From: Nageia nagi
Taxonomy: Eukaryota > Pinophyta
Length of the DNA: 64,000 nt
Direction of reading: 5' to 3'
Assembly: GCA_050084985.1 (NCBI GenBank)
Contig: JBITNC010000001.1
Coordinates: 155,496,001-155,560,000, forward strand
The position numbers and the translations under genes are program-made. The first letter of the stretch is position 1; each line of letters opens with the position of its first letter. The notes beneath the pieces are model-generated. The model was not told the origin of the DNA and did not search any database. It saw only the letters and a list, made by a program, of their open reading frames with translations. Shown here one piece after another: positions 31,408-43,779 of this stretch.

Positions 31408-34225
31408 TTGCTACAAAGAATATGAAAAATAATAAGCATGTGGTTCAATAAATAACATTATATGTTAAAGTTTGACCAAATAGATAATACATGTTAAATT
31501 TAACACTAGAGACATGCTTGATTTGATTCACAAATGCAAATGTTTTACAACTTAAAGAATATATAACCCACGTATCCAAATACATTTCTCATCACCAAGA
31601 ACCATATAAATAGAGTGAGATTGTTGAGGCTTATTTTCTTATCTAAAATTAGGCCTTCACTTGGATGCCCACACAAGAGGAATCCAAGTACTACCAGTCC
31701 TCAACCAATTCACCTTGGTTAGTTTTATACTTTCTCATAAGGAGAAGTACCTACTATTTTCCAAGGTTATGATGTTTATTGGATCAACCAAATTATTAAT
31801 CTTGATTAGGTTTCAAGTTATCCTTCTAAGTTATTAGGATAATCCCTGAATGAACATGTGGTATCACTACATAAATGCCTATCCACCTATTGGAGTTATA
31901 TCTAGATCAACAGAAGACTTAAGGACAATTAAGAAGTATGAACTTTTCACCATTTGGATTATCAAACTTAAAGGCTTCAATCTGCCTATCCTCACCTCAT
32001 GGCTCCCTAAATAAGTCATGTTGTAGAATGTACACGCGGATGTGTTCATTTTAGGGGGTTGCTCATTTCAATATTTGCATTTTTGTTTACATAAGAAAAT
32101 AAAGCAAAAAGAAAAATATAAAAAAGGGGCATAAGTAAAACATCATCCATTCAAGATTTGAAACCTAAATGTCCAATGGGTTTTGTTTACCAACCCCTAA
32201 AGGACATCTTTACATTATTCCTATGTTTGCACAAGTCTAATCTTTTGTAAAAAGAAGTAAATTGCATCATAACTTAAAAGTTTAAGTACTAAGCATAAGT
32301 ACTAATCATAAGCATGCATTACTTTAACTTAAAAGTATGCATCTAAGTAAGTTAAAAAACTACTCTTTTTAACTTATGAATTAAGTAAAGAAATACATCT
32401 TTTATCTTAAAAATTGAAGTACTAAGCATGCACTTATTAACTTAAAAAATAAGTACCAAGCATGCATTTATTAACTTAACAAATAAGTACTAAGCATGCA
32501 TTTAACTTTTAAGTAATAAGCATTATATTAAAATTTTAAGCCCTAGGCATGCATTAAATTGATTAAAAGAAATATAAATTCCCCCCTTTTTTTACTTAAA
32601 AAATGATCCATATAACATTATCTAAGTTGCAACATACTAAAGTAGGATCCCTCAATAATTTGTCTTCCCTCTTTTTTGTTAAGGTTAAAAAAATACTTTC
32701 ATTTAACACTATTAAATCAAATGTTTATTTTAAGCCTTAAAAAAATGCCAATAAATAAAGGACAAACAATTTTAAAAATAATCATAACCAAGATTTAAAT
32801 TTACAGTTTACTCCAGCTCTAATTTTTTTTTACTTGTGTAGTTGCATGTTTACAAAAAAGAATATTTCTAAGTATTGAAATATTTAAAGAGGAATGATGA
32901 CCAAGGAGGAGGAATGATGACAAGCATTTAATTTTTGAAGTTGGAGTTTACTCTAACTCTAAAAAATGCATGCTTACTTTCTTCACACTTCAATTCATTA
33001 ATGAATGATAAGTTCATTAAAAAGATAAGATGGCAAAAAGAATGATCAAAAAGTTAGTAAGATGACCCACCACAAGGACACAAAAATTAATGCAAAGAAA
33101 CAAGCGTATGAAAAATACAAAGAAGGAGAATGCCCCTATTAAATAAAAAACAAGCTCTTAACTTACAAAGGAGGAAAAAAAAAGCATAGGTCAAAAGAGA
33201 GTAAGAGGAGAGGGTAGATGAGTAAAAAATGTGGCTTGGCAAGGGCCAAACATGAGTAAAGAAAGTCCCAAGTTTGATTCTTAGAATGCTCCAATGTTCT
33301 TTTTTGAATGTTGTAAAAGCAAGTGAAAAGAGGAAAAAAAGAGGCAGTGCTTTGAGAAGATCACAAAGGAAATGGCTTGGTGAGAGCCAACCATGTGAAA
33401 GAGGTGGCAAAGCAGCATGAAGGGTGCACAAAGTGATGTAAAGGGTGCTTGAAGTGATGTGAATAGTGCTCCAAAGAGCTAAAAGGGTGCTCTACAGCAC
33501 TAAAAGGGTGCTTGATGATTCAGAGATGATTTTTTTTTTAAGTGCTCACCATAAAACAAAAAATACTTGCCCATTTTGGAGGCTTTTCTATGTCTCTATA
33601 GGGGGGTAGAGAGAGAAAAATAAGCATGACAGAGAAACTACCGCTTCAAAAAAAAATTAGAGGGAAAAAATGATTTTGTTGTAATAAATTCTAAGTTACC
33701 CCCACCATTTTGTAAGGAAAAAAAAGTGTGAAATATTGCAAATTGTCTACTAACCCTTCTCCTTTTTTTTGAAAAAAAATAATAAGGTATAAAAATTAAA
33801 AAATGCATCTAAAAGGTTAGTTTTCAAAAAAAATTACATCACATTTCTTAACTAAAAAAATTTAAGTGTATTTAGTAATATTACCTTTGTAATATTACAC
33901 AAATTTTATATGATAACCCCTTCTCAAAAAAAATTGTGGCAATTAAAAAATTGCAAGTAATCATAGGATGTTAGTATAAACTAACAAAAATTTGCAATTT
34001 GTTAGCCATATTATGCTCAAAAGAACTAACATGTATAGCAAATAATATGTTAGGAGCATGATGCAACAATAAAAAATAATATCTAAGAGAGAAGAAATTT
34101 ATACATTCTCTTAGTTTTACCTCAACAATGAAATGAAGAGATGAGGTGTAGAATGAGGAATGAATATCACCAAGTTGTGGAAGAAGAGCCTTAACACCAA
34201 GGATGTGAAGAGGAGCCTCCAAGGT
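31408..34225 (-). other. Long 5' leader of the nested Copia element
   Basis: About 2.8 kb between the primer site and gag. It contains three copies of a 34-bp unit (32417-32450, 32451-32484, and a partial from 32485; core AAGTACTAAGCATGCA), repeated AAAGGGTGCT phrases at 33436-33510, and long A-rich runs. No conserved coding frame is recognisable; one 114-codon minus-strand frame at 33431-33087 is low-complexity. Confidence 0.7.
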
Positions 34226-34237
34226 GCTCTAATACTA
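34226..34237 (-). other. Primer binding site of the nested Copia element
   Basis: On the minus strand TAGTATTAGAGC, two transitions from TGGTATCAGAGC, two bases after the LTR end. Confidence 0.8.
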
Positions 34238-34239
34238 AA

Positions 34240-34739
34240 TGAGAGAATTGAACTATAACATGAACAACTCTAAACTCCCAAGATCACATGAAAGCTCTCA
34301 ATACACATCTAATAAACTCACAAAGCAATCTCACAAAGATAACACATGATGTAAGTGGTTCCTCCAACTAGGAGTACATCCATTAACTAGATCTCTCTTC
34401 TTAACAAATATGAACTCTTACAATCCTCCTACACTTTTCTCCTAAACACTATCCTATAACATAACATTACTCTACAAATTGGTGTGTAATCACAAAGAGG
34501 GAGCCTTCTATTTATAGGCCAAAATCCCTCTTTAGATCATCCTTTTTATCCAATGTACAAAAGCATGACATGCACATCCTTTTACCCAAGGGGCATGCTC
34601 ATGACATGGAGTGTAGGACAAGTTACATTATCATATTCACTTAAATACTTAAGGTATCAAATGATACCCTTAATTATTAGTGAACTTACATAGAAGATTA
34701 TTATTAAAGCTTTAAAATAATTCATTATACATTCCAACA
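34240..34739 (-). repeat. 5' LTR of the nested Copia element
   Basis: Pairs with 26276-26773. It ends TTCTCTCA on the minus strand, next to the primer site. Confidence 0.92.
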
Positions 34740-36210
34740 TTTTTTAGCAAAAATGAAATTAGGAATACCTTTCTTTGATTGTGTTGTTGCATTGCATGCC
34801 TTCTCTAGTTCTAATTTGGATTTAAAATAAGAGGTTAACTTTCTACTGAACTCATCATCAAATTCAATTGGATCACCATTATCATCATAAAAAATCATAT
34901 TTACCATGTTGATAGGAGGAAGGTATTGATTATTGACTTTGATTACATCATTCTCATATGATACTATTCCATTATCTACCAACTATTTTAGTTTCTTCGT
35001 TGTAGCATAACAACCTATTATGTTATGTCCCCTTGCTTGATAATACTTTCAAAACTAATTTTTCTTATAATCAAATAGTCTTTTCATCATTAGGAACATA
35101 TTATTTTTCTCGAATTCTCTTGATTAAACCTTTTTCTAAATAATCATCAAACATTCGATTGGGATTTATAGGTAATGGATATGTATCTTTAGCATTTTTT
35201 ATATCTCTTAGCTTATCTTGAGGTTCACTTTCAACAAAATTAACAAAGGTATCATCTTTCTTATGATAAGATTTTCTACCATTATCTTTGTTGAAAGAAG
35301 ATGATGTATACTTAAGTTGATTAGACCTTTAAAAAAATGCTTCCTTATTAATAAGTATATGAATCATATTCATAAATGAGCCATTAACATGATAAAGATA
35401 TTTTTCACCAAGAATAGGATTAATGTTATCAAGGAATACCTTTGCAATGAAATGTTTATCCAACTTTTGCTCTATGGACCTCCAAATATTTACATATCTA
35501 GGAGTGAAGTTATCCAACCTTTGTGATTTTCCTTGCTTGCATTGAACCAAATCTATAAAATCAATTGGTTTCTTCACATTGTATCTAAAATAAGCTTTGA
35601 ATTGATCTTTTAATTGCTGATATAAAGTGATGGATCTTGGTTACAAGGTATGGAACCACTTTCATGCTTCACCGGTTAGGCTCATAGGAAAATACCTTGC
35701 TTTCAAGTTATCATTGACTCCACATTTAAGCTTTATAATGTATTTAAAACCTTGAAGATGAATAATAGGATTAGTCTCACCATTGAATTTTTCGAATTCA
35801 TAATCCTTATTTGTACCAACAAGCAAGGTATTACAAATCTCCATGGTTAAAGGATTATTCATGTTCTCAATCAAATCTATACCAATCCTAAACTTATTCT
35901 TGAGCTTACTAATCTTTGTTTCAATTTATTTTATCTACTCTATTGTGAAGGGATATGAATTTGAGGCATTGTTCCTAGCATTTATGTTAATATTAGCATT
36001 GGCATTGATGGCAACATTAGTGCTAATGTTGCCATTCACATTGGTTACAATGTTATTTTGTACGATCAATGCAAATGCCTTTGCTACAAGAGCTTGAAAT
36101 CTAAGCATTTCTACTAATTTGGCCAATAATTTGGGAGCGATATTTGCAATATCTATCACATTCACAAAATTCTTGATCAAATGTAAATAGGAAACCTAGG
36201 ATCCTTGATG
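34740..36210 (-). pseudogene. gag of the 18-kb Gypsy element
   Basis: On the minus strand an Asn/Ala/Ile-rich N-part (36180-35935, NINANANININ-like tandem residues) is followed by a Gypsy gag core: EKFNGETNPIIHLQGFKYII and RYFPMSLTGEA (35874-35662), then SQRLDNFTPRYVNIWRSIEQ (35577-35329). The C-part reaches QSKKGIPNFIFAKK at 34740, where the Copia element interrupts. Stops and frame changes throughout. Confidence 0.72.
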
Positions 36211-36356
36211 TGATAATAAAAAATATGGGTAGGTTCGAAAGTACTTTATTAAGAGAAGAAAATGTTATGAAAGGTAGGTGCCAATATGTTGTATGTGCTT
36301 TAATCACCCCTTGGATATTAGCCTTAGTGAAACTAATAACACATAACATTTAAGTA

Positions 36357-37098
36357 TGTATTATCCAAACTATCTAACTTAAATAAACATACATTGTAAC
36401 ATGAATAATATAAGTGAATATAGTAATAGTTTAACAATTAAATAATAAAACTAGGATTTTATTGAATCAAGATGATAAAATGAAAGCACAAACTAAAGTG
36501 ATTGAAATCAAGTGTGATATAAATACATGTATGTCCTTACCTATAACAAAGTTGATTATATAAAAACTAAACTTATCAAAGTAAATTTACCTTGTTGTAA
36601 GAATCCCATGAATAAAAATAGTAGGAAGATCAGGGTAGATGCTTATGTCAATATGAAGGCTAGGTTATAGAACAATAGCATGAGCACACACACCAACATA
36701 GGCGCTAGGGTTCACCATCAATGATCAACAAGAATAGTAATGTTGATAAGGCAATCCAAACATATAATTATCACGATGATGGATAACAAATATACTCGTG
36801 TGGTAACAAGATTCCAATCTCAATAGGTGACATTTAGAAACATCCAAGAGTAGGGTAGCAAATATCAAGATGTAAATCTTGATTGCATTCCCAAGTTAGA
36901 GATAATTGCATTTATATAGGTATGAATTCCCACAAAATGATCCCTTGTAAAAAGGTTGAAGCCAACATCGATGTACCTAGCATAAAAATAAGAATACCAC
37001 TTGAGATAAGTGTGATAATAGGACCATAATATTATTATAATATGATTATGATATTACACCTAAGTGGGGCCACATTAGGGGACCAAATTTAGGTTTCA
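36357..37098 (-). repeat. 5' LTR of the 18-kb Gypsy element
   Basis: Aligns with 18972-19738 (shared runs such as GTGGGGCCACATTAGGGG near the high end). The primer site expected just below 36357 is not recognisable. Confidence 0.8.
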
Positions 37099-37588
37099 AT
37101 AGAAGACCTTGGCACATATGGTGTTTGATAAACACTTTCTAATATTATGAGCCTTTCAAAGCTCCAATGATCCATTTCACACTCAGTGCTAAACCATGAC
37201 ATTGAAAATAAACAAGAAACATCCCTCCTAAAATTTTGGGTAGGCAACAAAAGTCCTAGGCAACTCGATGAAAGACTTTTTTTTAACTTTGAGTTAGCCC
37301 AAATAAAGTATCTAAGAAGCTTTTCAAACTTCTTTATAATAGGCTTGAGAGGGAAGCCAACAACAAGAATAATAAATATGCATAAATCCATAACTTTCAA
37401 GCAGATTTGAAATTTTCCTATTAGGGAAAGCTTCTTATTGGTATAGTAGGAGAGTTTCTTTTCAACTCTCTGCAAGATGAAATCCTAGAGCTAGGTTGGA
37501 GTACTTTGAAAAGGAAAGAGGATGCCAAAAAATTTAAACTTTTAATATCATTCTTTTTATGATTATAACTTTTAGTTATACTTCTTTA
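37099..37588 (-). mobile_element. L1-type LINE, 5' remainder
   Basis: 37475-37089 on the minus strand encodes the LINE stretch after the polymerase palm: RVEKKLSYYTNKKLSLIGKF, then KKFEKLLRYFIWANSKLKK. It is the upstream neighbour of the LINE part at 17041-18971. The frame can be followed to about 37550; the LINE appears 5'-truncated there. Confidence 0.75.
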
Positions 37589-39003
37589 TGTAATACCTCT
37601 ATTTTTATGGTGTTTTCTCCATTTCACCTCTAATAAATGGGAACATTAGCTTAGGTGTGATTTTATCTAATTTTGTAGCTTTTAGCCAATTATTGTAAGT
37701 TCCACTTAGAGACTTAGTTAAATACTCTAATTATGGAATGATGGGCCCTTTTTATTAACTTTCATTATGTATAATTGAGTATCTAATTATGCCAATAATG
37801 TGTAATAATGATACCAAGGCAAATATATTTGTGAATGCAATATTAGTATTTGATAATGAGACATTGCATATTTCTAGCCTTGATGAGTGTAATATTGGTG
37901 TGATATGGTGCTCTTGTCATTAATGCTCCCCTCTTTAAGGTAGATGATGCACCTTCAAATGATCATAACTTTTGATTCGACCATCGTATCATCTTAAAAT
38001 TTTGAGGAGAGATAGATATGGATTTTCATCATTTGCATACCACATCCTCTAGGAGGGATTCCCCCAAATAGAAAGTTTTTTTATTGGTCTAAATCCATCA
38101 TTTAGTACCCCAAAATTAGCTTTTAATGTCAATATTTTAGGATTTTTGAATAAGTAGACTTTAGTATCTTTTGTTATAGAATTTGTTTAGGATAATAAAT
38201 TGGGAAGCACCTTAGTCCTTCTCTTATCCCTTGGCTCTCTAATAATTTTTGGGCCATTGGATGTAATTTCACTTATCCCTAGGCTCTCTAATCATGAAGT
38301 TGATAGTTAGAGCACACAAATCATCCCTCTTTACTATTAGATCATCTCAATGAAAGATTAAAAGATGGAATACCTCTCCTATAAAAGGAGAACTCTTGGA
38401 TATTACGAGGTATGCTAAATTAATGATTAAACCCCCTTTATCAAACTAAGTGTGGAAACTCTTTCTTCGCCACTTATGGAGTAATCTACATTTGAGATAT
38501 TAACGTGATTGAAGTCTAGCCTTAAGTTTACTTTGACCATTCGGGAGAGGAACATTGTTGTTTCCATTATAGAGGAGTTGGGAAGCCCTAGGATATTACT
38601 ACTATTGAGATTGGTGAGGCCCTAAAACCATCCAAAATAACCCTATTGCAGGTAACCTTAGTGTAAGCTCCTTAAGCACTAAAAATATATTTTGTAATTA
38701 CATTACTCTCATTGCTTTATCAATATAATTACATTATTCTAGTCATTTTTATGTAACTATTCTCTTATGCTTAGATGTTGGATCTAAAAGCATAATTTCG
38801 TAGTTAAATATTTATTTTGTCTTGTTGTAATGTTGGATATTTATGAGCATTTCTAGTTTATTTCTATAATTTAGCCATAATTAAGTTAGACGTGGGAGTG
38901 TATTTGTAATTTTGAGGTTTATTGGTTATATTTGAAGCTTCAAACCAAATGTCCCTCTCTTAGGGCATGTTTGAGCATGATCCACTGATACGGGATTATC
39001 ATA
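37589..39003 (+). repeat. 5' LTR of the coding-poor element
   Basis: 1415 bp, aligned with 42402-43774. The last bases read TATCATA where the 3' copy has TATCACA, one transition. Confidence 0.85.
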
Positions 39004-39004
39004 G

Positions 39005-39017
39005 TGGTATTAGAGCC
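39005..39017 (+). other. Primer binding site (initiator tRNA-Met type)
   Basis: TGGTATTAGAGCC, one transition from TGGTATCAGAGCC, one base after the 5' LTR. Confidence 0.88.
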
Positions 39018-42000
39018 TTGATTCTACCATCCTTCTAGAATTAAGGGCATCATACATAAAGGATTTTTGAATTAAGTTGAAGAGATATTCTCACCATCCT
39101 ATTGATAAGAAAGCTAAAGGAGATCTTACCCTTTTCTATCGAGTAAGAAAGGCTAGGGAAAATTATAGAGTTTAAAATCATAGTGGAACCTGTTCATAAT
39201 GGTAACACTTATTGGGGAGATTTTGCCCTTTTCTATCGGGTAAGAAGGAGGAATTGCTAAAGAGATCTTACCATCTTGTTGGAAGATCTAGAAATAATAT
39301 CATAGTGAAATCAACTTAAGATCACAATGGTAGTTTTGAAAAATGGTTGAGATATAAAGAATTATATACTTGGAAGATAGATGTTGAGGTTTTTGAGGTG
39401 AATTTGTTGGATTTGAACACTAGGAGTGAGACATTAGAGGTATAAGAGAGATATCTCATCCTTTTGGCAATTCATTGGGCCTATCTTGAGTATAGTTTCA
39501 AGTTTTGATACTTCAAAGAGGTTCATTTGACTTGATGAGTAACTACTTTGCAAAATTTTCAATTTTCTTACATCAAGTTGAGGTTCATTACTTGGATTTG
39601 AGGTTTGAGGAATAAATAAGTGATTCACCTAGGCTGAAAAAGCCTATATCTAGAGGCAAATTTGCCATTTTGAGGAGAATGTTGGAATACTAGGATAAGA
39701 TTGGAGGTCCATTTGGTATTTTGTGATCATTTTGAGGTAGGCATTGATATTTTAAGAGAAATTTGGGGATTTTGTTGCATTTTAAAGACATCTTGAAGGA
39801 GATGTTGGCTTATTGAGGTCAATTTGGAGTAAAGTCTACATCATAGTGATGTCCAATTACTGGTATTATCATATTTTCATCATGGAGTTTAAGATCTAAG
39901 ATTTTTTGTAGGGTCATTGGACATTCTAGCCATAATTTGTTAAGGAATTCAGAATTTGAAGTCATTGCAAGGAGGATGTTGGACAAAAGGAGAGTTAATT
40001 TACTGATATTAATAAGATTTTACCATGGTATCTACACCATGAAGGCTTAGAGGGAGATTTTGGGATAATTATCTTGATATTTCTAGAATTTGGTAGTTAG
40101 AAGTGAGATGTTGGGTATCGAGAAGACTCATGAATTTGCTGAGTCTACAAAATTTCATCCATTTGAGTGTCAATGTTTGAAATCTTGGCCTATTTTCTAA
40201 AGTTGGAAATAAGATTTGTATCATTTCAGCTTTATGTGTGAACATTGAATTCAAGAAAGACATGTAATTGTTCAAAGTTTATTTTTGGGCCTATAACCCA
40301 CAAGTTTGAGATTTGATCAAATCATTCCACTATGGCAGGAATTAAAATCCAGGTTTGAGTAATTTGCAATTTTTATTTATTTTTAAAAGGAGCAATAAGG
40401 AGAAAATATAAAAAACATTTTATTTTATTTTTAGAGAAATAAGGAGAAAATATTTGAGAAAAATACCAAAATATTTTTTATTCTTAGGAAAATAAAATTA
40501 TTTTTAGAAGTAATAAGAAATTTTTATTATTTGAAAAGCAAATTAAAATTAAGAGAGATAAGGTATTCTTACTTTAATGTTTGACAATTTGAATTTTGAT
40601 GTGAAAATAAGATGCATGTGTGTAAAGAAAAATTTAATATTTTGGAGACACTGTAGGTCTAGACATTGAGGTGGGAGAAAAAGCACAACATTGGTGAAGC
40701 ATATTTTAAGATTTGGCTAAAGGAAAGAGTTTGTCCCATTAAGGAAGCAATTCCTAGATTTGGGAGGAGTTTGTTGGGCTTTTAAGAGGCTCACACTAGC
40801 TCATCTTCACCTCTAAGATGTTTTCCACTCTTGGGAGGCATCTTCACAATTTTCAATGTGTAAATTCTGACTTTGAGAAGTCCTTACTCTGTTGGAATAT
40901 AGTTCATCCAAATGAGATCTTTTTACAATAATTTCAAGTATGATTTTTCACACATGCCATGGCACCTTCAAATAGGAAGGAGTTGATGGAGAGACTTATG
41001 GAAGAAGAAAAGAATTTGGCATCCTTATCTCAAACTAAAGATGAGATCCTCTTCACCTTAGAAGAACTAAAAAACTACTTATGCATGGTAAGTTCATCCC
41101 AATTTCATTAAGTTTTGATTCTGATAATTCTATCTTGGAGTAAGCCAACATGGGAAGAAGACACAAGGAAAGATGTAAGGATCAAGATCACTTATTATTT
41201 AAGTAAGAATTTAAGAATTTCATCACAAAAAACCTACATATGATGATAATACATAGAGGAAGATGCTTCAACTTATGGTGGATAGTTTTGAGAACTTGGG
41301 AGAAACCACAAGTTCATAATTTTCTAGAAGGATCACTATGCTTGAAATATTTGCAAAAACTAGAATAGGAAACATCATGTTAGAGTTGGGTATGGATGAA
41401 TTAATCTACATAATGTTTCAACATTTCATTACTTGGGTGAGAGAAGAGCACATTGATAATATCATCAAAACCATGAGAGACATTATGATTTTTATCATAG
41501 ATGAAAGTATTTGCATTTACCAACCACTTGTATCTACATTTTTGGATTTCTAGAATAATACTTGGTTACTTCTTTTGTTGCACATGAGTTGGTTAATAGT
41601 GTGATTAGACATTGTGAAGAGAAGACGAAACCATTATGGAATAAGAGAAGACAACATCCAAAGCTTTCCTTATAATTATTTCCCCACGATATGAGGCAAG
41701 AGAAGAAGATCACAAAGAAAATACTTCAGCTTGTAAGCATGATGAAGGAATTGATTCTATTCATAATGATGATGTACATGACAAATTGATTGGAGAGAAA
41801 TTGATTATGAAGAAGAAGATGACTCATTACTAGAAAAACCATTTTTCACCACATAAAAAATATGTCTTAAGGATCAAACAATACCATTCAAAATTGTTTC
41901 TACGATGATTCTTAAAGAAGACTTCCTGGTTACATTTGGAATTATATTATTAATGAATATGGGCACAAGCAAAGCAATACTTTCATATCTTTTATTGTAT

Positions 42001-42387
42001 AATTTATTTGGTATCTTGTAATACTTCATATTACATCATAAATATGATTACATTTGAAGAGATTAAATGGGTGGTATTGGATCTTTCAACTACCATCTTA
42101 GTACTTGGGGAAGATCCTTGGTTGCTATTTCTTGTTGCTATACTACTAGTTTATTAGGAAAAAGGAGATAAATTTCATTTATGGAAATATCTTAGGAAGA
42201 ATAAATTCATTGATAATGAATTACATAAAGAATCAAATTTTGTAGACTCAAAATATGCTTCGTGGACAGAAGATGAAGTTAAGCTAGAGTTCATTGATTC
42301 TAAGATCAACTATGACAATAAAGAGAATGATCAAGAAGACTTTGCTATAACTATGGATGTTCTAAATTGCTTGGGGATAAGCAATTT
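39018..42387 (+). other. Interior of the coding-poor LTR element
   Basis: 39018-40950 has repeated phrases (TTTTGCCCTTTTCTATCGGGTAAGAA at 39220 resembles 39130) and no frame. From ATG 40961 a short frame reads MAPSNRKELMERLMEEEKNL, a charged coiled-coil-like start, but it ends after ~50 codons. A second 71-codon frame (41338-41553) is not recognised. A weak protease-like string (MNMGTSKAILSYLLLYNL) near 41960 might be a relic. No polymerase motif is seen. Confidence 0.6.
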
Positions 42388-42400
42388 GGGAAGGGGAGAC
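42388..42400 (+). other. Polypurine tract
   Basis: GGGAAGGGGAGAC, one base before the 3' LTR start TGTAATATCCCC. Confidence 0.85.
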
Positions 42401-42401
42401 T

Positions 42402-43774
42402 TGTAATATCCCCATTTTTATGGTGTTTTTCCCATTTCACCTCTAATAAATGGGAACATTAACTTAGGCATGATTTTATCTCTATTTTTAGCTTTTGGCC
42501 AATTATTATAAGTTCCACTTAGAGAATTAGTTAGATTATCTAATTATGGAATTATGGGCCCTTCTTATTAGTTCATTATGAATAGTTGAGTGTATAATTA
42601 TGATAAATGTGTAATAATTATACCAAGAAAATTATATTTGTAAATGCAATATTAGTCTTCCATAATGAGGCAAAGCATATTTTTAGCCTTGATGAGTATA
42701 ATGTTGGTGTTAGATGATCCTCTTGTCATTAATTCTCCCCTCTTCAAGGTAGAGAATCCCCGTAAGTGATTACACAAACTACTAGACATCAAGAGAGCTC
42801 CAAGAATGGACATGGCATTCCAAGAGGGATAGTTGACATCTCAAGACATTGGATGACTCCAATACTTGGACATTGGGCATTTAAGGAAGAATTAACCCCC
42901 ATGTTGGATGATTGGGAATGATTAAGTCCTACATCACCTTCCTTGGATATTTAGATTCATGTCATTGACACTAAGAAATATTTAAGGGCCCCTCAAACCC
43001 ATATTGCATTTTTGAGCTATTAGATGTGATTTCACTTATCCCTAGGCTCTTTAATCATGACATTGATAGTTGGAGCACAAAAATCAGTCATCTCTATTAT
43101 TATATCATCTAAATGTAATATTAGAAGATGAAATACCTTACCTATAAAAGGAAAACTCTTGGCAATTATGAGATATGCTAAATTGATTACCAAATCCCCT
43201 TTATCGGATAAAGTGTGAAAACTCTTTCTTCACCACTTGTGGAGCAATTTGCATTTGAATTCTTAAGGTGATTGAAGGATAGCCTTAAGCTTACTCCTTC
43301 CATTCAGGAGAGGAACATTGTTGATTCCATAATAGAGGAGTTATGAAGCCCTAGGTTGGGCCTTGCTGCTGCTGTGATTGGTGAGGCCTTAGAGCTATCC
43401 AAAATAACCCTATTGGAGGCAACCTTGTTGTAAGCTTGTTAGGCACCAAAAATATATTTTGTAATTACACTACTCTCATTACTCTATCAATATAATTAGA
43501 TTATTTTGGTCATTTTGCTGTAATTGTTCTTTTATGCTTGGACATTGGATATGGAAGCATAATTTCGTAGTTAAATATCTATTTTACCTTCCTTATTGCA
43601 ATGTTGGGTATTTGTGAGTATTTCTAGTTTGTTTTTGTAATTGAACCATAATTAAGCTAGATGTTGGAGTATATTTGTAATTTTGAGTTTGATTAGCTAG
43701 ATTTGAAGCTTCAAAGCAAATGTCCCTCTCCTAGGGCACCTTTGAGCATGATCTACCGATTTGGGATTATCACA
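42402..43774 (+). repeat. 3' LTR of the coding-poor element
   Basis: 1373 bp, TGTAATATCCCC...GGGATTATCACA, followed by the target duplication cttta. Confidence 0.87.
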
Positions 43775-43779
43775 CTTTA

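Larger units (their letters stand above)
26276..34739 (-). mobile_element. Ty1/Copia retrotransposon nested in the Gypsy element
   Basis: LTRs of 498 and 500 bp (TGTTGGAATG...CTCTCA), a primer site, polypurine tract and a full set of Copia domains in the order gag, integrase, reverse transcriptase, RNase H on the minus strand. The target duplication is ttttt (26271-26275 and 34740-34744), in the gag-protease linker of the host Gypsy element. Coding regions carry many stops, so it is inactive. The gag start lies about 2.8 kb from the primer site, an unusually long leader. Confidence 0.9.
18972..37098 (-). mobile_element. Ty3/Gypsy element of Tat type, 18 kb, carrying a nested Copia element
   Basis: Two similar LTRs (18972-19738 and 36357-37098) bound an interior with gag, protease, reverse transcriptase, RNase H and integrase remnants on the minus strand. 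Traces of a second, archaeal-type RNase H (GVGIILVSPKGG at about 22.9 kb) support the Tat lineage. Without the nested Copia (26276-34739) it would be about 9.7 kb. It sits inside a LINE. No clean target duplication was found, perhaps through mutation of the ends. Confidence 0.8.
37589..43774 (+). mobile_element. LTR element with a coding-poor interior
   Basis: LTRs at 37589-39003 and 42402-43774 start TGTAATAYC and end near GGGATTATCACA. A primer site follows the first and a polypurine tract precedes the second. A perfect 5-bp duplication cttta flanks the element (37584-37588 and 43775-43779). The 3.4-kb interior shows no reverse transcriptase or integrase, so it is a large non-autonomous or heavily decayed element. 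Confidence 0.85.

Noticed and set aside
33087-33431. 114-codon minus-strand frame, hydrophobic
   Set aside because: It comes from purine-rich low-complexity leader DNA of the Copia element, with no motif or family likeness.
18967-37103. Target duplication for the 18-kb Gypsy element
   Set aside because: No matching 5-bp pair could be found at any plausible boundary (tagtt versus ataga), so none is claimed.
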